A program made the translations under genes and the position numbers. The notes under the pieces are model-generated. The model worked only from the letters and a program-made list of their open reading frames with translations. It did not search any database and had not been told where the DNA came from. Positions 1 to 9,063 of a stretch of 64,000 nucleotides of DNA are shown piece after piece; positions within the stretch are counted from its first letter, which is position 1, and each line of letters starts with the position of its first letter. The stretch is from Pseudomonas syringae (GTDB taxonomy: Bacteria; Pseudomonadota; Gammaproteobacteria; Pseudomonadales; Pseudomonadaceae), in NCBI RefSeq assembly GCF_021605415.1, contig NZ_WKEQ01000024.1, forward strand, positions 25,274 to 89,273, in the 5' to 3' direction.

Positions 1-64
1 ACAGGCAACAGCCTGAATAACAAGCGTTGAACGCCCCTGACCGACCCTTGGGAGTTGATGATTC
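1..64 (+). other. accB leader
   Basis: Non-coding start of the window. A short hairpin, CAGGC-aaca-GCCTG at 2-15, could be the tail of the upstream gene's terminator. A GGGAG ribosome binding site at 50-54 lies ten bases before the accB ATG. An ATG at 58 is in another frame and is not used. Confidence 0.5.
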
Positions 65-526
65 ATGGATATCCGTAAAGTTAAGAAATTGATCGAATTG
101 CTGGAAGAGTCCGGCATCGACGAGCTCGAGATCAAGGAAGGCGAAGAGTCCGTACGTATCAGCCGTCACAGCAAAACCCCGGCGCAGCAATACTACGCAC
201 CGGCTCCGATGCAGGCTCCGGCCGCCGCACCGGTTGCTGCTGCTCCAGCCGCTGCCGCCGCCCCGGCTGCACCGACCGCACCCGTGCTGAACGGCACCGT
301 TGCCCGTTCGCCGATGGTCGGTACGTTCTACCGCAAATCTTCGCCAACCTCGCCGTCCTTCGTTGAAGTCGGCCAGACCGTGAAGAAAGGCGACACCCTG
401 TGCATCGTTGAAGCCATGAAGATGATGAACCACATCGAAGCTGAAACCAGCGGTGTGATCGAATCCATCCTCGTTGAAGACGGCCAGCCGGTTGAGTACG
501 ACCAACCGCTGTTCACCATCGTTTGA
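65..526 (+). CDS. accB: Biotin carboxyl carrier protein of acetyl-CoA carboxylase
   Basis: Carries the biotin that shuttles CO2 from biotin carboxylase to the carboxyltransferase in the first step of fatty acid synthesis; cytosolic. The 153-residue product has the expected layout: an N-terminal helical segment, an Ala/Pro-rich linker at about residues 45-75, and a C-terminal biotinyl domain with the EAMKMMN motif, in which Lys119 is the biotin attachment site. The length is normal for the family. The ATG at 65 has a good ribosome binding site. accC follows after 17 bases, the usual accBC operon. Identification is firm. Confidence 0.98.
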   Translation: MDIRKVKKLIELLEESGIDELEIKEGEESVRISRHSKTPAQQYYAPAPMQAPAAAPVAAAPAAAAAPAAPTAPVLNGTVARSPMVGTFYRKSSPTSPSFVEVGQTVKKGDTLCIVEAMKMMNHIEAETSGVIESILVEDGQPVEYDQPLFTIV

Positions 527-543
527 ACCGCGGAGAGCCTTTG

Positions 544-1902
544 ATGACTGCGAAGTTGGAAAAAGTTCTGATCGCTAACCGCGGTGAGATCGCCCTGCGG
601 ATTCTGCGTGCCTGCAAAGAGATGGGCATCAAGACCGTCGCCGTTTACTCCAAGGCCGACAAAGAGCTGATGCACCTGGGTCTGGCGGACGAGTCCGTCT
701 GCATCGGCCCGGCGTCTGCCTCGCAATCGTACCTGCACATCCCGGCCATCATCGCGGCAGCTGAAGTGACGGGCGCCACCGCCATCCACCCAGGCTACGG
801 TTTCCTTGCGGAAAACGCCGATTTTGCCGAGCAGGTCGAGAACTCCGGCTTCGCGTTCATTGGCCCGAAAGCCGAGACCATTCGCCTGATGGGCGACAAG
901 GTATCGGCCAAGCACGCCATGATCGAAGCCGGCGTACCGACCGTTCCGGGTTCTGACGGCCCGTTGCCGGAAGACGAAGAAACCGCGCTACGCATCGGTC
1001 GCGAAGTCGGCTATCCGGTGATCATCAAAGCCGCTGGCGGCGGTGGTGGTCGAGGCATGCGCGTTGTGCATAAAGAAGAAGACCTGATCTCCTTCGCCAA
1101 GCTGACGCGTACCGAAGCGGGCGCGGCGTTCGGCAACCCGATGGTCTATCTGGAAAAATTCCTGACCAATCCACGTCACGTGGAAGTTCAGGTGCTTTCC
1201 GATGGTCAAGGCAACGCCGTGCACCTGGGCGACCGTGATTGCTCGCTGCAACGCCGTCACCAGAAAGTTCTCGAAGAAGCGCCGGCACCGGGCATCGACG
1301 AGAAGGCTCGCCAGGAAGTCTTCGCCCGCTGCGTCAAGGCGTGCATCGACATCGGTTACCGTGGCGCCGGCACGTTCGAGTTCCTGTACGAGAACGGTCG
1401 TTTCTACTTCATCGAAATGAACACCCGTGTTCAGGTGGAGCACCCGGTTTCGGAGATGGTCACCGGTATCGACATCGTCAAGGAGATGCTCAGCATCGCC
1501 GCCGGCAACAAGCTGTCGTTCACCCAGGATGACGTGGTCATCCGCGGTCACGCGCTGGAATGCCGGATCAACGCTGAAGATCCGAAAACCTTCATGCCGA
1601 GCCCGGGCACGGTCAAGCATTTCCACGCACCAGGCGGCAACGGCGTTCGCGTCGACTCGCACCTGTACAGCGGTTATGCAGTGCCACCGAACTACGACTC
1701 GCTGATCGGCAAGCTGATCACTTACGGCGCCACCCGCGACGAAGCCATGGCCCGCATGCGCAATGCCCTGGACGAAATCGTGGTAGACGGGATCAAGACC
1801 AACATCCCGCTGCACCGTGATCTGACCCGCGACGAAGGCTTCTGCAAAGGGGGCGTGAACATTCACTACCTCGAGCACAAGCTGGCTGGCGAGAAGCACT
1901 AA
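544..1902 (+). CDS. accC: Biotin carboxylase subunit of acetyl-CoA carboxylase
   Basis: ATP-dependent carboxylation of the biotin on AccB, using bicarbonate; partner of AccB and of the carboxyltransferase AccAD. The 452-residue protein starts VLIANRGEIALRIL after a short N-terminus, then shows the ATP-grasp glycine loop (AAGGGGGRGM), the active-site stretch EMNTRVQVEHPVSE, and the C-terminal biotin carboxylase domain. The reading frame is open from 523, but the ATG at 544 is preceded by GGAGAG at about 533-538 and gives the usual N-terminus, so 544 was chosen. It is the last gene of accBC: a strong terminator follows directly. Confidence 0.98.
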   Translation: MTAKLEKVLIANRGEIALRILRACKEMGIKTVAVYSKADKELMHLGLADESVCIGPASASQSYLHIPAIIAAAEVTGATAIHPGYGFLAENADFAEQVENSGFAFIGPKAETIRLMGDKVSAKHAMIEAGVPTVPGSDGPLPEDEETALRIGREVGYPVIIKAAGGGGGRGMRVVHKEEDLISFAKLTRTEAGAAFGNPMVYLEKFLTNPRHVEVQVLSDGQGNAVHLGDRDCSLQRRHQKVLEEAPAPGIDEKARQEVFARCVKACIDIGYRGAGTFEFLYENGRFYFIEMNTRVQVEHPVSEMVTGIDIVKEMLSIAAGNKLSFTQDDVVIRGHALECRINAEDPKTFMPSPGTVKHFHAPGGNGVRVDSHLYSGYAVPPNYDSLIGKLITYGATRDEAMARMRNALDEIVVDGIKTNIPLHRDLTRDEGFCKGGVNIHYLEHKLAGEKH

Positions 1903-1920
1903 GCTTTTTTCCGGCACAAG

Positions 1921-1950
1921 ACAAAGCCGCCTTCGGGCGGCTTTGTTGTT
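1921..1950 (+). terminator. Rho-independent terminator of accBC
   Basis: A perfect 11-base-pair stem ACAAAGCCGCC / GGCGGCTTTGT with a TTCG tetraloop, ending in a T-rich tract. It lies 19 bases after the accC stop codon. Confidence 0.93.
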
Positions 1951-1973
1951 TCTGCAGGTTTGACATCCCCTTG

Positions 1974-1997
1974 TGGGAGTGAGCCTGCTCGCTCCCA
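1974..1997. repeat. REP-type palindrome
   Basis: TGGGAGTGAGCCTGCTCGCTCCCA is a near-perfect palindrome of the Pseudomonas repetitive extragenic family seen many times in this window. It is a single unit between the accBC terminator and prmA. Confidence 0.8.
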
Positions 1998-2105
1998 AGG
2001 GTATGGTGTTTCAAGTCACGCCCACAAAAGCTTTGCGCTCGCGTAAACTTGCGCGCTTCCCGCAGGCCGCTAGGCTGCAATCAATATTTTTCAAAGGTGC
2101 CCGCC

Positions 2106-2984
2106 ATGCCTTGGCTGCAAGTACGTCTGGCCATCAGCCCGGAACAAGCCGAAACCTACGAAGACGCTTTCCTTGAAGTCGGTGCCGTATCGGTGACCTT
2201 CATGGACGCCGAGGATCAACCGATCTTCGAGCCGGAACTCAACACCACGCCATTGTGGTCGCACACCCATTTGCTGGCCCTGTTCGAGGGCGGCACCGAA
2301 GCCGCCAGCGTGCTGGCTCATCTGGAACTGCTGACCGGCAGCCCGCTACCTGAGCATCACAGCGAAGTCATCGAGGATCAGGACTGGGAACGCAGCTGGA
2401 TGGACGGTTTTCAGCCGATGCAGTTCGGCCAGCGCCTATGGATCGTCCCAAGCTGGCACGCTGCGCCGGAGCCGGACGCAGTCAACCTGCTGCTCGATCC
2501 GGGCTTGGCATTCGGCACCGGCACACATCCCACCACCGCACTGTGCCTGGAATGGCTCGACGGCCAGGATCTGAAGGACTGCAATGTGCTGGACTTTGGC
2601 TGCGGCTCGGGGATTCTAGCCATCGCAGCCCTGCTGCTGGGCGCGAAAGAAGCGGTCGGCACCGACATTGACGTGCAGGCGCTGGAAGCTTCACGCGACA
2701 ATGCCGGACGCAACGGCATCGCCGACAATCTGTTCCCGCTGTACCTGCCCGAAGATTTGCCGCAGGTCAAAGCCGACGTGCTGGTCGCCAACATTCTCGC
2801 TGGCCCGCTGGTTTCGCTGGCGCCGCAACTGTCCGGCCTGGTCAAGTCCGGCGGGCGTCTGGCGCTGTCCGGCATCCTCGCCGAACAAGGCGAAGAAGTC
2901 GCCGCCGCTTATACACAGGACTTCGACCTGGATCCGATTGCCAACCGCGATGGCTGGGTGCGCATCACCGGCCGTCGGCGCTAG
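2106..2984 (+). CDS. prmA: Ribosomal protein L11 methyltransferase
   Basis: S-adenosylmethionine-dependent methylation of lysines and the N-terminus of ribosomal protein L11. The 292-residue protein has an N-terminal substrate-recognition domain and a C-terminal Rossmann methyltransferase domain with motif I VLDFGCGSGILAIA, the acidic SAM-ribose loop (GTDID) and the catalytic-loop motif NILAGPL. The frame is open from 2049, but the ATG at 2106 gives the family N-terminus MPWLQVRL. The downstream zinc-ribbon gene starts 30 bases after its stop, so the two are probably co-transcribed. Confidence 0.97.
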   Translation: MPWLQVRLAISPEQAETYEDAFLEVGAVSVTFMDAEDQPIFEPELNTTPLWSHTHLLALFEGGTEAASVLAHLELLTGSPLPEHHSEVIEDQDWERSWMDGFQPMQFGQRLWIVPSWHAAPEPDAVNLLLDPGLAFGTGTHPTTALCLEWLDGQDLKDCNVLDFGCGSGILAIAALLLGAKEAVGTDIDVQALEASRDNAGRNGIADNLFPLYLPEDLPQVKADVLVANILAGPLVSLAPQLSGLVKSGGRLALSGILAEQGEEVAAAYTQDFDLDPIANRDGWVRITGRRR

Positions 2985-3014
2985 AATGTCCGCCAGTTCA
3001 ATCCGGATTGCCGC

Positions 3015-4295
3015 ATGACCGACAGTTTCGTCACTCAGTGCCCGCATTGCCAAACCAGCTTCCGTGTCAGCCACGCCCAATTGAGCGTGGCCCGCGGAGT
3101 GGTTCGTTGCGGCTCCTGCCTGCAAGTATTCAACGCCGCCAAACAGCTGCTTGAACAACGCGCCGGCAAGGAAACCGTCACGCCGCTGGCACCGGTCATC
3201 GCCGAACAGCCCGCCCTGGCGGAGCCGCCGCCGATTGTCGAGCAGCCGGCACAGACGGAATCTCCTGTTATGGACGAGCCGGCGCCACCGCGCGCCATCA
3301 GCCAGAAGCAGTGGAGCGCCGCCGAGCTGGATCTCGACAGTCTTGATCTGGACGAAGAACTGGCTCGCCTCGAACAGCGGGAAATCCAGCCGACCGCCGA
3401 ATTTCCTCGCCCTCGGGAAGATTCCCTGAGCGCTCGCCGCGACAGCCCTGAACCGGATCACACGCCGTGGTCGGACAGCCTGTTCAGCGCACCGGCCGAT
3501 GAGCGGGCGTTGGAACCGGATGTCGAGCCGAATGCCGAACCCGAGCCGAGCAAGCGTACCGAGCCTTCGCTGTCGCTTGAGCCGGAAGATCTGGATGACG
3601 AACCGGCCATCCCGAAACTGCGCCTGCACGATCCGATCGACCCCAAGGCCCGGCGCGAGCGCTTTTCGGCCAGCGATGACGCCGATGATGATTTCACGCC
3701 CATCGAAACGCCGCGCAAAAAACGCGAGCGCAGCGAACCCGGCGTCCGTGCGGAAGTGCTGCAGGATCTGACCGACGACCCGCTGCAACTTGACTGGCAG
3801 AAACGTCGCTCGCCCTGGGGCCGCCGCCTGCTTTGGCTGCTGCTGATCCTGCTCGCTGCTGCCGGCCTCGCCGGCCAATACATCGCCTATCATTTCGATG
3901 AGCTGGCGCGTCAGGATCAATACCGGCCGATCTTCCAGCAGGTCTGCCCACAGATCGGCTGCACCGTGCCCTCCAAGGTCGACATCGCCAAAATCAAAAG
4001 CAGCAACCTGGTGGTTCGCAGCCACCCGGAGTTCAGCGGCGCACTGGTAGTGGACGCGATCATCTATAACCGCGCACCGTTCTCCCAGCCGTTTCCGCTG
4101 CTTGAGCTGCGCTTCGCCGACCTCAACGGTCACCTGATCGCCAGCCGTCGCTTCAAGCCCGGCGAGTACCTCAACGGCGATCTCGAAGGTATGGCGGAAA
4201 TGCCGCCGCAAACGCCGATTCACATCGCACTGGATATTCTGGATCCAGGCCCGAAAGCGGTGAATTACAGCCTGAGCTTTCATTCCCCCGAGTGA
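3015..4295 (+). CDS. Zinc-ribbon and DUF3426 membrane protein
   Basis: Function not established. The 426-residue protein begins with an MJ0042-type zinc ribbon (Cys9, Cys12, Cys32, Cys35), followed by a long acidic, Pro/Glu-rich and probably disordered region (about 50-265), one membrane segment at about 270-292, and a C-terminal DUF3426 domain (about 295-426) predicted to lie in the periplasm, with one Cys pair. The architecture is typical of pseudomonads, where the gene sits between prmA and dusB as here. The zinc ribbon suggests a regulatory or nucleic-acid-binding cytoplasmic end tethered to the membrane; this is inference. Confidence 0.88.
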   Translation: MTDSFVTQCPHCQTSFRVSHAQLSVARGVVRCGSCLQVFNAAKQLLEQRAGKETVTPLAPVIAEQPALAEPPPIVEQPAQTESPVMDEPAPPRAISQKQWSAAELDLDSLDLDEELARLEQREIQPTAEFPRPREDSLSARRDSPEPDHTPWSDSLFSAPADERALEPDVEPNAEPEPSKRTEPSLSLEPEDLDDEPAIPKLRLHDPIDPKARRERFSASDDADDDFTPIETPRKKRERSEPGVRAEVLQDLTDDPLQLDWQKRRSPWGRRLLWLLLILLAAAGLAGQYIAYHFDELARQDQYRPIFQQVCPQIGCTVPSKVDIAKIKSSNLVVRSHPEFSGALVVDAIIYNRAPFSQPFPLLELRFADLNGHLIASRRFKPGEYLNGDLEGMAEMPPQTPIHIALDILDPGPKAVNYSLSFHSPE

Positions 4296-4480
4296 AACGC
4301 TTCACCGCTGCCCTATTGACGGTGGCTTTCTGACTTCCCCCTGCGCAACCAAACCGCTGGCGATAACGGAATAGCTGTTCAGATTTTGTTCAATTCAGCC
4401 TTTATCCAGTCATCGAGAGCGGGTATCATGCCCACCCTTTTTCGAACTCTCATGATCCGGCCCCACTACAGGGAAGTCCT

Positions 4481-5491
4481 ATGTCGGCGGTACGCATCGG
4501 CCCATACACATTGCAGAACGGCTTGATTCTCGCCCCGATGGCGGGGGTCACCGACCAGCCCTTTCGTCAGCTGTGCAAACGACTGGGTGCAGGGCTTGTG
4601 GTCTCGGAAATGGTCACCAGCGACATGAGTTTATGGAACACCCGCAAATCGCGCATGCGCATGATCCACGAAGGCGATCCCGAGCCACGCTCGGTCCAGA
4701 TAGCCGGTGGCGATGCTCAGATGCTGGCGGATGCGGCCCGGGCCAACGTCGAGCTGGGCGCACAGATTATTGATATCAACATGGGTTGTCCGGCAAAAAA
4801 GGTCTGCAACAAGGCCGCCGGCTCCGCGTTGCTGAAAGATGAAGCACTGGTCACCGAGATCCTGCAGGCCGTTGTTGCTGCAGTGGATGTGCCGGTGACC
4901 CTGAAGATCCGCACCGGCTGGGATCGCGACAACAAGAACGGCCTGACCGTGGCGAAAATCGCCGAGCAGGCCGGGATCACGGCGCTGGCGGTGCATGGCC
5001 GCACCCGCGCCGATTTGTACAAAGGGGAAGCCGAGTACGACACGATTGCCGCGATCAAGCAGGCCGTGTCGATTCCGGTGTTTGCCAATGGCGATATCGA
5101 CTCGCCGGAAAAGGCCCGTTACGTCCTCGACGCGACAGGTGCCGATGGCCTGTTGATAGGCCGGGCTGCTCAAGGGCAGCCGTGGATTTTTCGCGAGATC
5201 GAGCACTTCCTGCGAACCGGGGAAAAACTTCCGGCGCCGGAGATGAACGAGGTGGAACGCATTCTGCTTGAGCATCTGGCCGCCCTTCACGCTTTCTACG
5301 GAGATGTGATGGGTGTGCGAATTGCCAGGAAGCATGTGGGCTGGTATCTCGCAACCTTGCCGGGCGCCAGGGAGTTTCGCGCCCACTTCAATCGTTTGGA
5401 TGGTACGGAAACACAATGCGCCAACGTCCGGGAGTTCTTCGCCGGCCGTTACAAGAGCCTGGCAGGGGACGAAAAAGGGGTGGCCGCATGA
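4481..5491 (+). CDS. dusB: tRNA-dihydrouridine synthase B
   Basis: FMN- and NADPH-dependent reduction of uridine to dihydrouridine in tRNA. The 336-residue TIM-barrel protein shows the FMN-binding start LAPMAGVTDQPFR, the catalytic-cysteine motif NMGCPAKKVCNK, and the tRNA/FMN segments VHGRTR and ANGDI. The ATG at 4481 follows a weak GGGAAG. The stop overlaps the fis start by four bases (ATGA), which is the classical dusB-fis operon and implies translational coupling. A 185-base gap upstream probably holds its promoter. Confidence 0.97.
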   Translation: MSAVRIGPYTLQNGLILAPMAGVTDQPFRQLCKRLGAGLVVSEMVTSDMSLWNTRKSRMRMIHEGDPEPRSVQIAGGDAQMLADAARANVELGAQIIDINMGCPAKKVCNKAAGSALLKDEALVTEILQAVVAAVDVPVTLKIRTGWDRDNKNGLTVAKIAEQAGITALAVHGRTRADLYKGEAEYDTIAAIKQAVSIPVFANGDIDSPEKARYVLDATGADGLLIGRAAQGQPWIFREIEHFLRTGEKLPAPEMNEVERILLEHLAALHAFYGDVMGVRIARKHVGWYLATLPGAREFRAHFNRLDGTETQCANVREFFAGRYKSLAGDEKGVAA

Positions 5492-5808
5492 CGATGATGA
5501 CCGAGACATTAGTGAGTGGAACAACACCCGTGAGCGACAACGTGAATTTGAAACAGCACCTCAACACCCCGAGCGAAGAAGGTCAGACCCTTCGCGGGAG
5601 TGTCGAGAAGGCGCTGCACAATTATTTCGCCCACCTTGAGGGCGCGTCCGTCACTGACGTGTACAACCTGGTGCTCTCCGAAGTCGAGGCGCCCCTGCTC
5701 GAAAGCGTGATGAACTACGTCAAGGGCAACCAGACCAAGGCCAGCGAGCTGCTCGGGCTGAACCGGGGCACGCTGCGCAAGAAACTCAAGCAGTACGATC
5801 TGCTGTAA
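5488..5808 (+). CDS. fis: DNA-binding protein Fis
   Basis: Nucleoid-associated factor that bends DNA and acts at recombination sites and strong promoters. The 106-residue product has an N-terminal arm and a C-terminal helix-turn-helix ending in NRGTLRKKLKQYDLL, a near-invariant Fis signature. The ATG at 5488 overlaps the dusB stop codon; two further ATGs follow within three codons. It is the last gene of dusB-fis, and a terminator follows directly. Confidence 0.97.
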   Translation: MTMMTETLVSGTTPVSDNVNLKQHLNTPSEEGQTLRGSVEKALHNYFAHLEGASVTDVYNLVLSEVEAPLLESVMNYVKGNQTKASELLGLNRGTLRKKLKQYDLL

Positions 5809-5825
5809 GCATTCAATAAAACCAG

Positions 5826-5859
5826 AAAGGCGCCCGCGTAAAAAACGGTCGCCTTTTTT
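5826..5859 (+). terminator. Terminator between fis and purH
   Basis: Stem AAAGGCG / CGCCTTT with a 17-base loop, running into TTTTTT. It separates the fis operon from purH. Confidence 0.8.
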
Positions 5860-5891
5860 GCTGACTTCCTTTGCTTTTGATGGAAATTGAG

Positions 5892-7499
5892 ATGACCGAC
5901 CAGACTACCCGCCTGCCGATCCGCCGCGCCTTGATCAGCGTTTCCGACAAGACCGGGATCCTCGAATTCGCCAAGGAGCTGGAAGCCCTGGGTGTCGAGA
6001 TCCTCTCCACCGGCGGAACCTTCAAGCTGCTGCGGGACAACGGCGTGGCCGCTGTGGAAGTCGCGGACTACACCGGTTTCGCAGAAATGATGGACGGTCG
6101 GGTGAAAACCCTGCACCCGAAAATCCACGGCGGGATCCTCGGTCGTCGCGGTATCGACGACGCGATCATGAACGAGCACGGCATCAAGCCGATCGATCTG
6201 GTGGCGGTCAACCTGTACCCGTTCGAAGCCACCATCAACAAGCCAGGCTGCGACCTGCCGACCGCCATCGAGAACATCGACATCGGCGGCCCGACGATGG
6301 TGCGTTCGGCGGCGAAAAACCATAAAGACGTGGCCATCGTGGTCAATGCCAGCGATTACGCTGACGTCCTGCAAAGCCTGAAAAACGGCGGCCTCACCTA
6401 CGCTCAGCGTTTCGACCTGATGCTCAAGGCTTTCGAACACACCGCCGCCTACGACGGCATGATCGCCAACTACATGGGCACCGTGAATCAAGCGGCTGAA
6501 ACCTTGAGCACTGAAGGCCGTAGCGAATTCCCGCGCACTTTCAACAGCCAGTTCATCAAGGCCCAGGAAATGCGCTACGGCGAGAACCCGCACCAGAGCG
6601 CGGCGTTCTACGTGGAAGCCAAGCCTGCCGAAGTCGGCATCGCCACTGCGACACAGTTGCAGGGCAAAGAATTGTCGTACAACAACGTGGCCGACACCGA
6701 CGCCGCGCTGGAGTGCGTAAAAAGCTTCGTCAAACCGGCCTGCGTGATCGTCAAGCACGCCAACCCGTGCGGCGTGGCTGTGAGCCCGGACGCTGAAGGC
6801 GGGATCCGCCAGGCCTACGAACTGGCCTACGCCACCGACACCGAATCGGCGTTCGGCGGCATCATCGCCTTCAACCGTGAACTGGATGCCGAGACCGCCA
6901 AAGCGATCGTCGAGCGTCAGTTCGTTGAAGTGATCATTGCGCCAAGCGTCAGCGAAGAAGCCCGCGCCATCGTCGCCGCCAAGGCCAACGTGCGCCTGCT
7001 GGCGTGCGGCGAGTGGTCGGCTGATCGCGCCGCTGCCTGGGACTACAAACGCGTGAATGGCGGCTTGCTGGTACAGAGCCGCGACATCGGCATGATCGGC
7101 GCCGACGACCTGAAAGTCGTGACCAAACGCGCTCCGACCGAACAGGAAATCCACGACCTGATCTTCGCCTGGAAAGTGGCCAAGTACGTCAAGTCCAACG
7201 CCATTGTCTACGCCAAGAACCGCCAGACCATCGGTGTCGGCGCCGGCCAGATGAGCCGCGTTAACTCTGCGCGCATCGCAGCGATCAAGGCAGAACATGC
7301 TGGCCTGCAAGTGGCGGGCTCGGTAATGGCATCGGACGCGTTCTTCCCGTTCCGTGATGGCCTGGACAATGCGGCCAAGGTCGGTATCACGGCGGTGATC
7401 CAGCCGGGTGGCTCGATGCGTGACGCTGAAGTCATTGCTGCTGCTGACGAAGCGGGCATCGCCATGGTCTTCACCGGCATGCGCCATTTTAGGCACTGA
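5892..7499 (+). CDS. purH: Bifunctional AICAR transformylase / IMP cyclohydrolase
   Basis: Last two steps of IMP synthesis: formylation of AICAR with 10-formyl-tetrahydrofolate, then ring closure. The 535-residue protein has an N-terminal MGS-like cyclohydrolase domain (SVSDKTGI, STGGT, DGRVKTLHPKIHGG) and a C-terminal transformylase domain with the catalytic KHANPCG motif and YGENPHQ. The frame is open from 5871, but the ATG at 5892 gives the common N-terminus MTDQTTRLP. purD lies 170 bases downstream, separated by inverted repeats. Confidence 0.98.
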   Translation: MTDQTTRLPIRRALISVSDKTGILEFAKELEALGVEILSTGGTFKLLRDNGVAAVEVADYTGFAEMMDGRVKTLHPKIHGGILGRRGIDDAIMNEHGIKPIDLVAVNLYPFEATINKPGCDLPTAIENIDIGGPTMVRSAAKNHKDVAIVVNASDYADVLQSLKNGGLTYAQRFDLMLKAFEHTAAYDGMIANYMGTVNQAAETLSTEGRSEFPRTFNSQFIKAQEMRYGENPHQSAAFYVEAKPAEVGIATATQLQGKELSYNNVADTDAALECVKSFVKPACVIVKHANPCGVAVSPDAEGGIRQAYELAYATDTESAFGGIIAFNRELDAETAKAIVERQFVEVIIAPSVSEEARAIVAAKANVRLLACGEWSADRAAAWDYKRVNGGLLVQSRDIGMIGADDLKVVTKRAPTEQEIHDLIFAWKVAKYVKSNAIVYAKNRQTIGVGAGQMSRVNSARIAAIKAEHAGLQVAGSVMASDAFFPFRDGLDNAAKVGITAVIQPGGSMRDAEVIAAADEAGIAMVFTGMRHFRH

Positions 7500-7652
7500 A
7501 AGCAGCTACAAGCTTTTAGCTGCAAGCTGTGAGAAAGAGCAGGTTGATGTCGCTCTTTCTTGCGGGTGCAGCCTTACTCATTTAAAGCCATGAGCTGCAA
7601 ATAAGCGTTACACCCACGCGCTTTGACTTGCAGCTTGTTGCTTGCAGCTTCT
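7500..7652. repeat. Inverted AGCTTGCAGC-type repeat pair between purH and purD
   Basis: Two arms rich in the words AGCTGCAAGC and GCTTGCAGC (about 7501-7533 and 7622-7651) face each other across about 90 bases. The same family occurs between ureB and ureC. These are Pseudomonas intergenic repeats that can fold into a long imperfect hairpin and may limit read-through from purH into purD. Confidence 0.7.
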
Positions 7653-7668
7653 CCGAAGGAGTCTTCTT

Positions 7669-8964
7669 TTGAACATTTTGATCATTGGCAGCGGTGGCCG
7701 TGAACACGCCCTGGCCTGGAAAGTAGCCCAGGATCCTCGCGTGCAGAAAGTTTTCGTGGCCCCCGGCAACGCGGGTACCGCCACCGAAGCCAAGTGCGAA
7801 AACGTCGCCATTGACGTGCTGGCGCTTGAGCAACTGGCTGACTTTGCCGAGAAAAACGTATCCCTGACCATCGTCGGCCCGGAAGTGCCGCTGGTGGCCG
7901 GCGTGGTCGATCTGTTCCGCTCCCGTGGCCTGGATTGCTTCGGCCCGACCGCCGGTGCCGCGCAACTGGAAGGCTCGAAAGCTTTCACCAAGGATTTCCT
8001 GGCGCGCCACAAGATCCCGACCGCCGATTACCAGAACTTCACCGAGATCGAGCCGGCCCTGGCGTATCTGCGTGAAAAAGGTGCACCGATCGTGATCAAG
8101 GCCGACGGCCTGGCCGCCGGTAAAGGCGTGATCGTCGCCATGACCCTGGCCGAAGCCGAAGACGCCGTGCGTGACATGCTCGCCGGTAATGCCTTTGGCG
8201 ACGCCGGTTCCCGCGTGGTCATCGAAGAATTCCTCGATGGCGAAGAAGCCAGCTTCATCGTCATGGTCGACGGCAAGAACGTTCTGCCGATGGCCACCAG
8301 CCAGGATCACAAACGCGTCGGCGACGGCGACAGCGGCCCGAACACTGGCGGCATGGGTGCCTACTCCCCTGCCCCGGTGGTTACCGCCGACGTGCACCAG
8401 CGCGTGATGGATCTGGTGATCTGGCCGACCGTTCGCGGCATGGCTGAAGAAGGCAACATCTATACCGGCTTCCTGTATGCCGGACTGATGATCGACAAGG
8501 CCGGCAACCCGAAAGTCATCGAGTTCAACTGCCGCTTTGGCGATCCGGAAACTCAGCCAGTCATGCTGCGTCTGCAATCGAGCCTGGTATTGCTGGTCGA
8601 AGCTGCACTGGCGCAAGCGCTGGACAAGGTTGAAGCGCAGTGGGATCCACGTCCGAGCGTCGGCATCGTGCTCGCCGCCGGCGGCTACCCGGGCGACTAC
8701 GCCAAAGGCGCCGTGATCGGTGGCCTTGATGCGGCGGCGGGTCTGGAAGGCAAAGTCTTCCACGCCGGCACCGCGCTCAACGACGGCAAGATCGTTACCG
8801 CCGGTGGCCGCGTGCTTTGCGCTACAGCCATGGGCGCCAGCGTTGGCGCTGCCCAGCAACAAGCTTACAAACTGGCCGCCGCAATCGACTGGGAAGGTTG
8901 CTTTTACCGCAACGACATTGGCTACCGCGCCATTGCCCGTGAACGTGGCGAAACCCAGGAATAA
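7669..8964 (+). CDS. purD: Phosphoribosylamine-glycine ligase (GARS)
   Basis: ATP-dependent ligation of glycine to phosphoribosylamine, second step of purine synthesis. The 431-residue ATP-grasp enzyme begins NILIIGSGGREHAL and contains KADGLAAGKGV, the acidic metal-binding stretch and EFNCRFGDPE near the C-terminal third. The start is TTG at 7669: it is the only start codon at the right distance from the AAGGAG at 7655-7660, and the residues before it do not belong to the family. The next gene, retS, starts 99 bases downstream on the same strand. Confidence 0.97.
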   Translation: MNILIIGSGGREHALAWKVAQDPRVQKVFVAPGNAGTATEAKCENVAIDVLALEQLADFAEKNVSLTIVGPEVPLVAGVVDLFRSRGLDCFGPTAGAAQLEGSKAFTKDFLARHKIPTADYQNFTEIEPALAYLREKGAPIVIKADGLAAGKGVIVAMTLAEAEDAVRDMLAGNAFGDAGSRVVIEEFLDGEEASFIVMVDGKNVLPMATSQDHKRVGDGDSGPNTGGMGAYSPAPVVTADVHQRVMDLVIWPTVRGMAEEGNIYTGFLYAGLMIDKAGNPKVIEFNCRFGDPETQPVMLRLQSSLVLLVEAALAQALDKVEAQWDPRPSVGIVLAAGGYPGDYAKGAVIGGLDAAAGLEGKVFHAGTALNDGKIVTAGGRVLCATAMGASVGAAQQQAYKLAAAIDWEGCFYRNDIGYRAIARERGETQE

Positions 8965-9048
8965 CCGGCTGCAGGATTCCGACAAGTGCCGTTGGCGCTT
9001 GTCGGACTGTTCCGACGCCGCGCATCGCTATACTCTGGCATCAATCTA

Positions 9049-9061
9049 CGAAGGGATTTCG
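9049..9061 (+). promoter_or_regulatory. Hairpin holding the retS ribosome binding site
   Basis: CGAA-GGGAT-TTCG lies two bases before the GTG start of retS, so the Shine-Dalgarno GGGA sits in the loop of a four-base-pair stem. It carries an A-N-GGA core like RsmA/RsmE targets but lacks the full CANGGANG consensus. Such a short stem could arise by chance. Confidence 0.3.
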
Positions 9062-9063
9062 CC

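Noticed and set aside
2691..4283. Long open frame on the minus strand opposite prmA and the zinc-ribbon gene
   Set aside because: It mirrors the codon bias of two real genes in high-GC DNA, has low-complexity Gln/Arg/His-rich content and no family motif. Similar mirrors opposite purH (5715-7496) and ureC (39266-40738) were rejected for the same reason.
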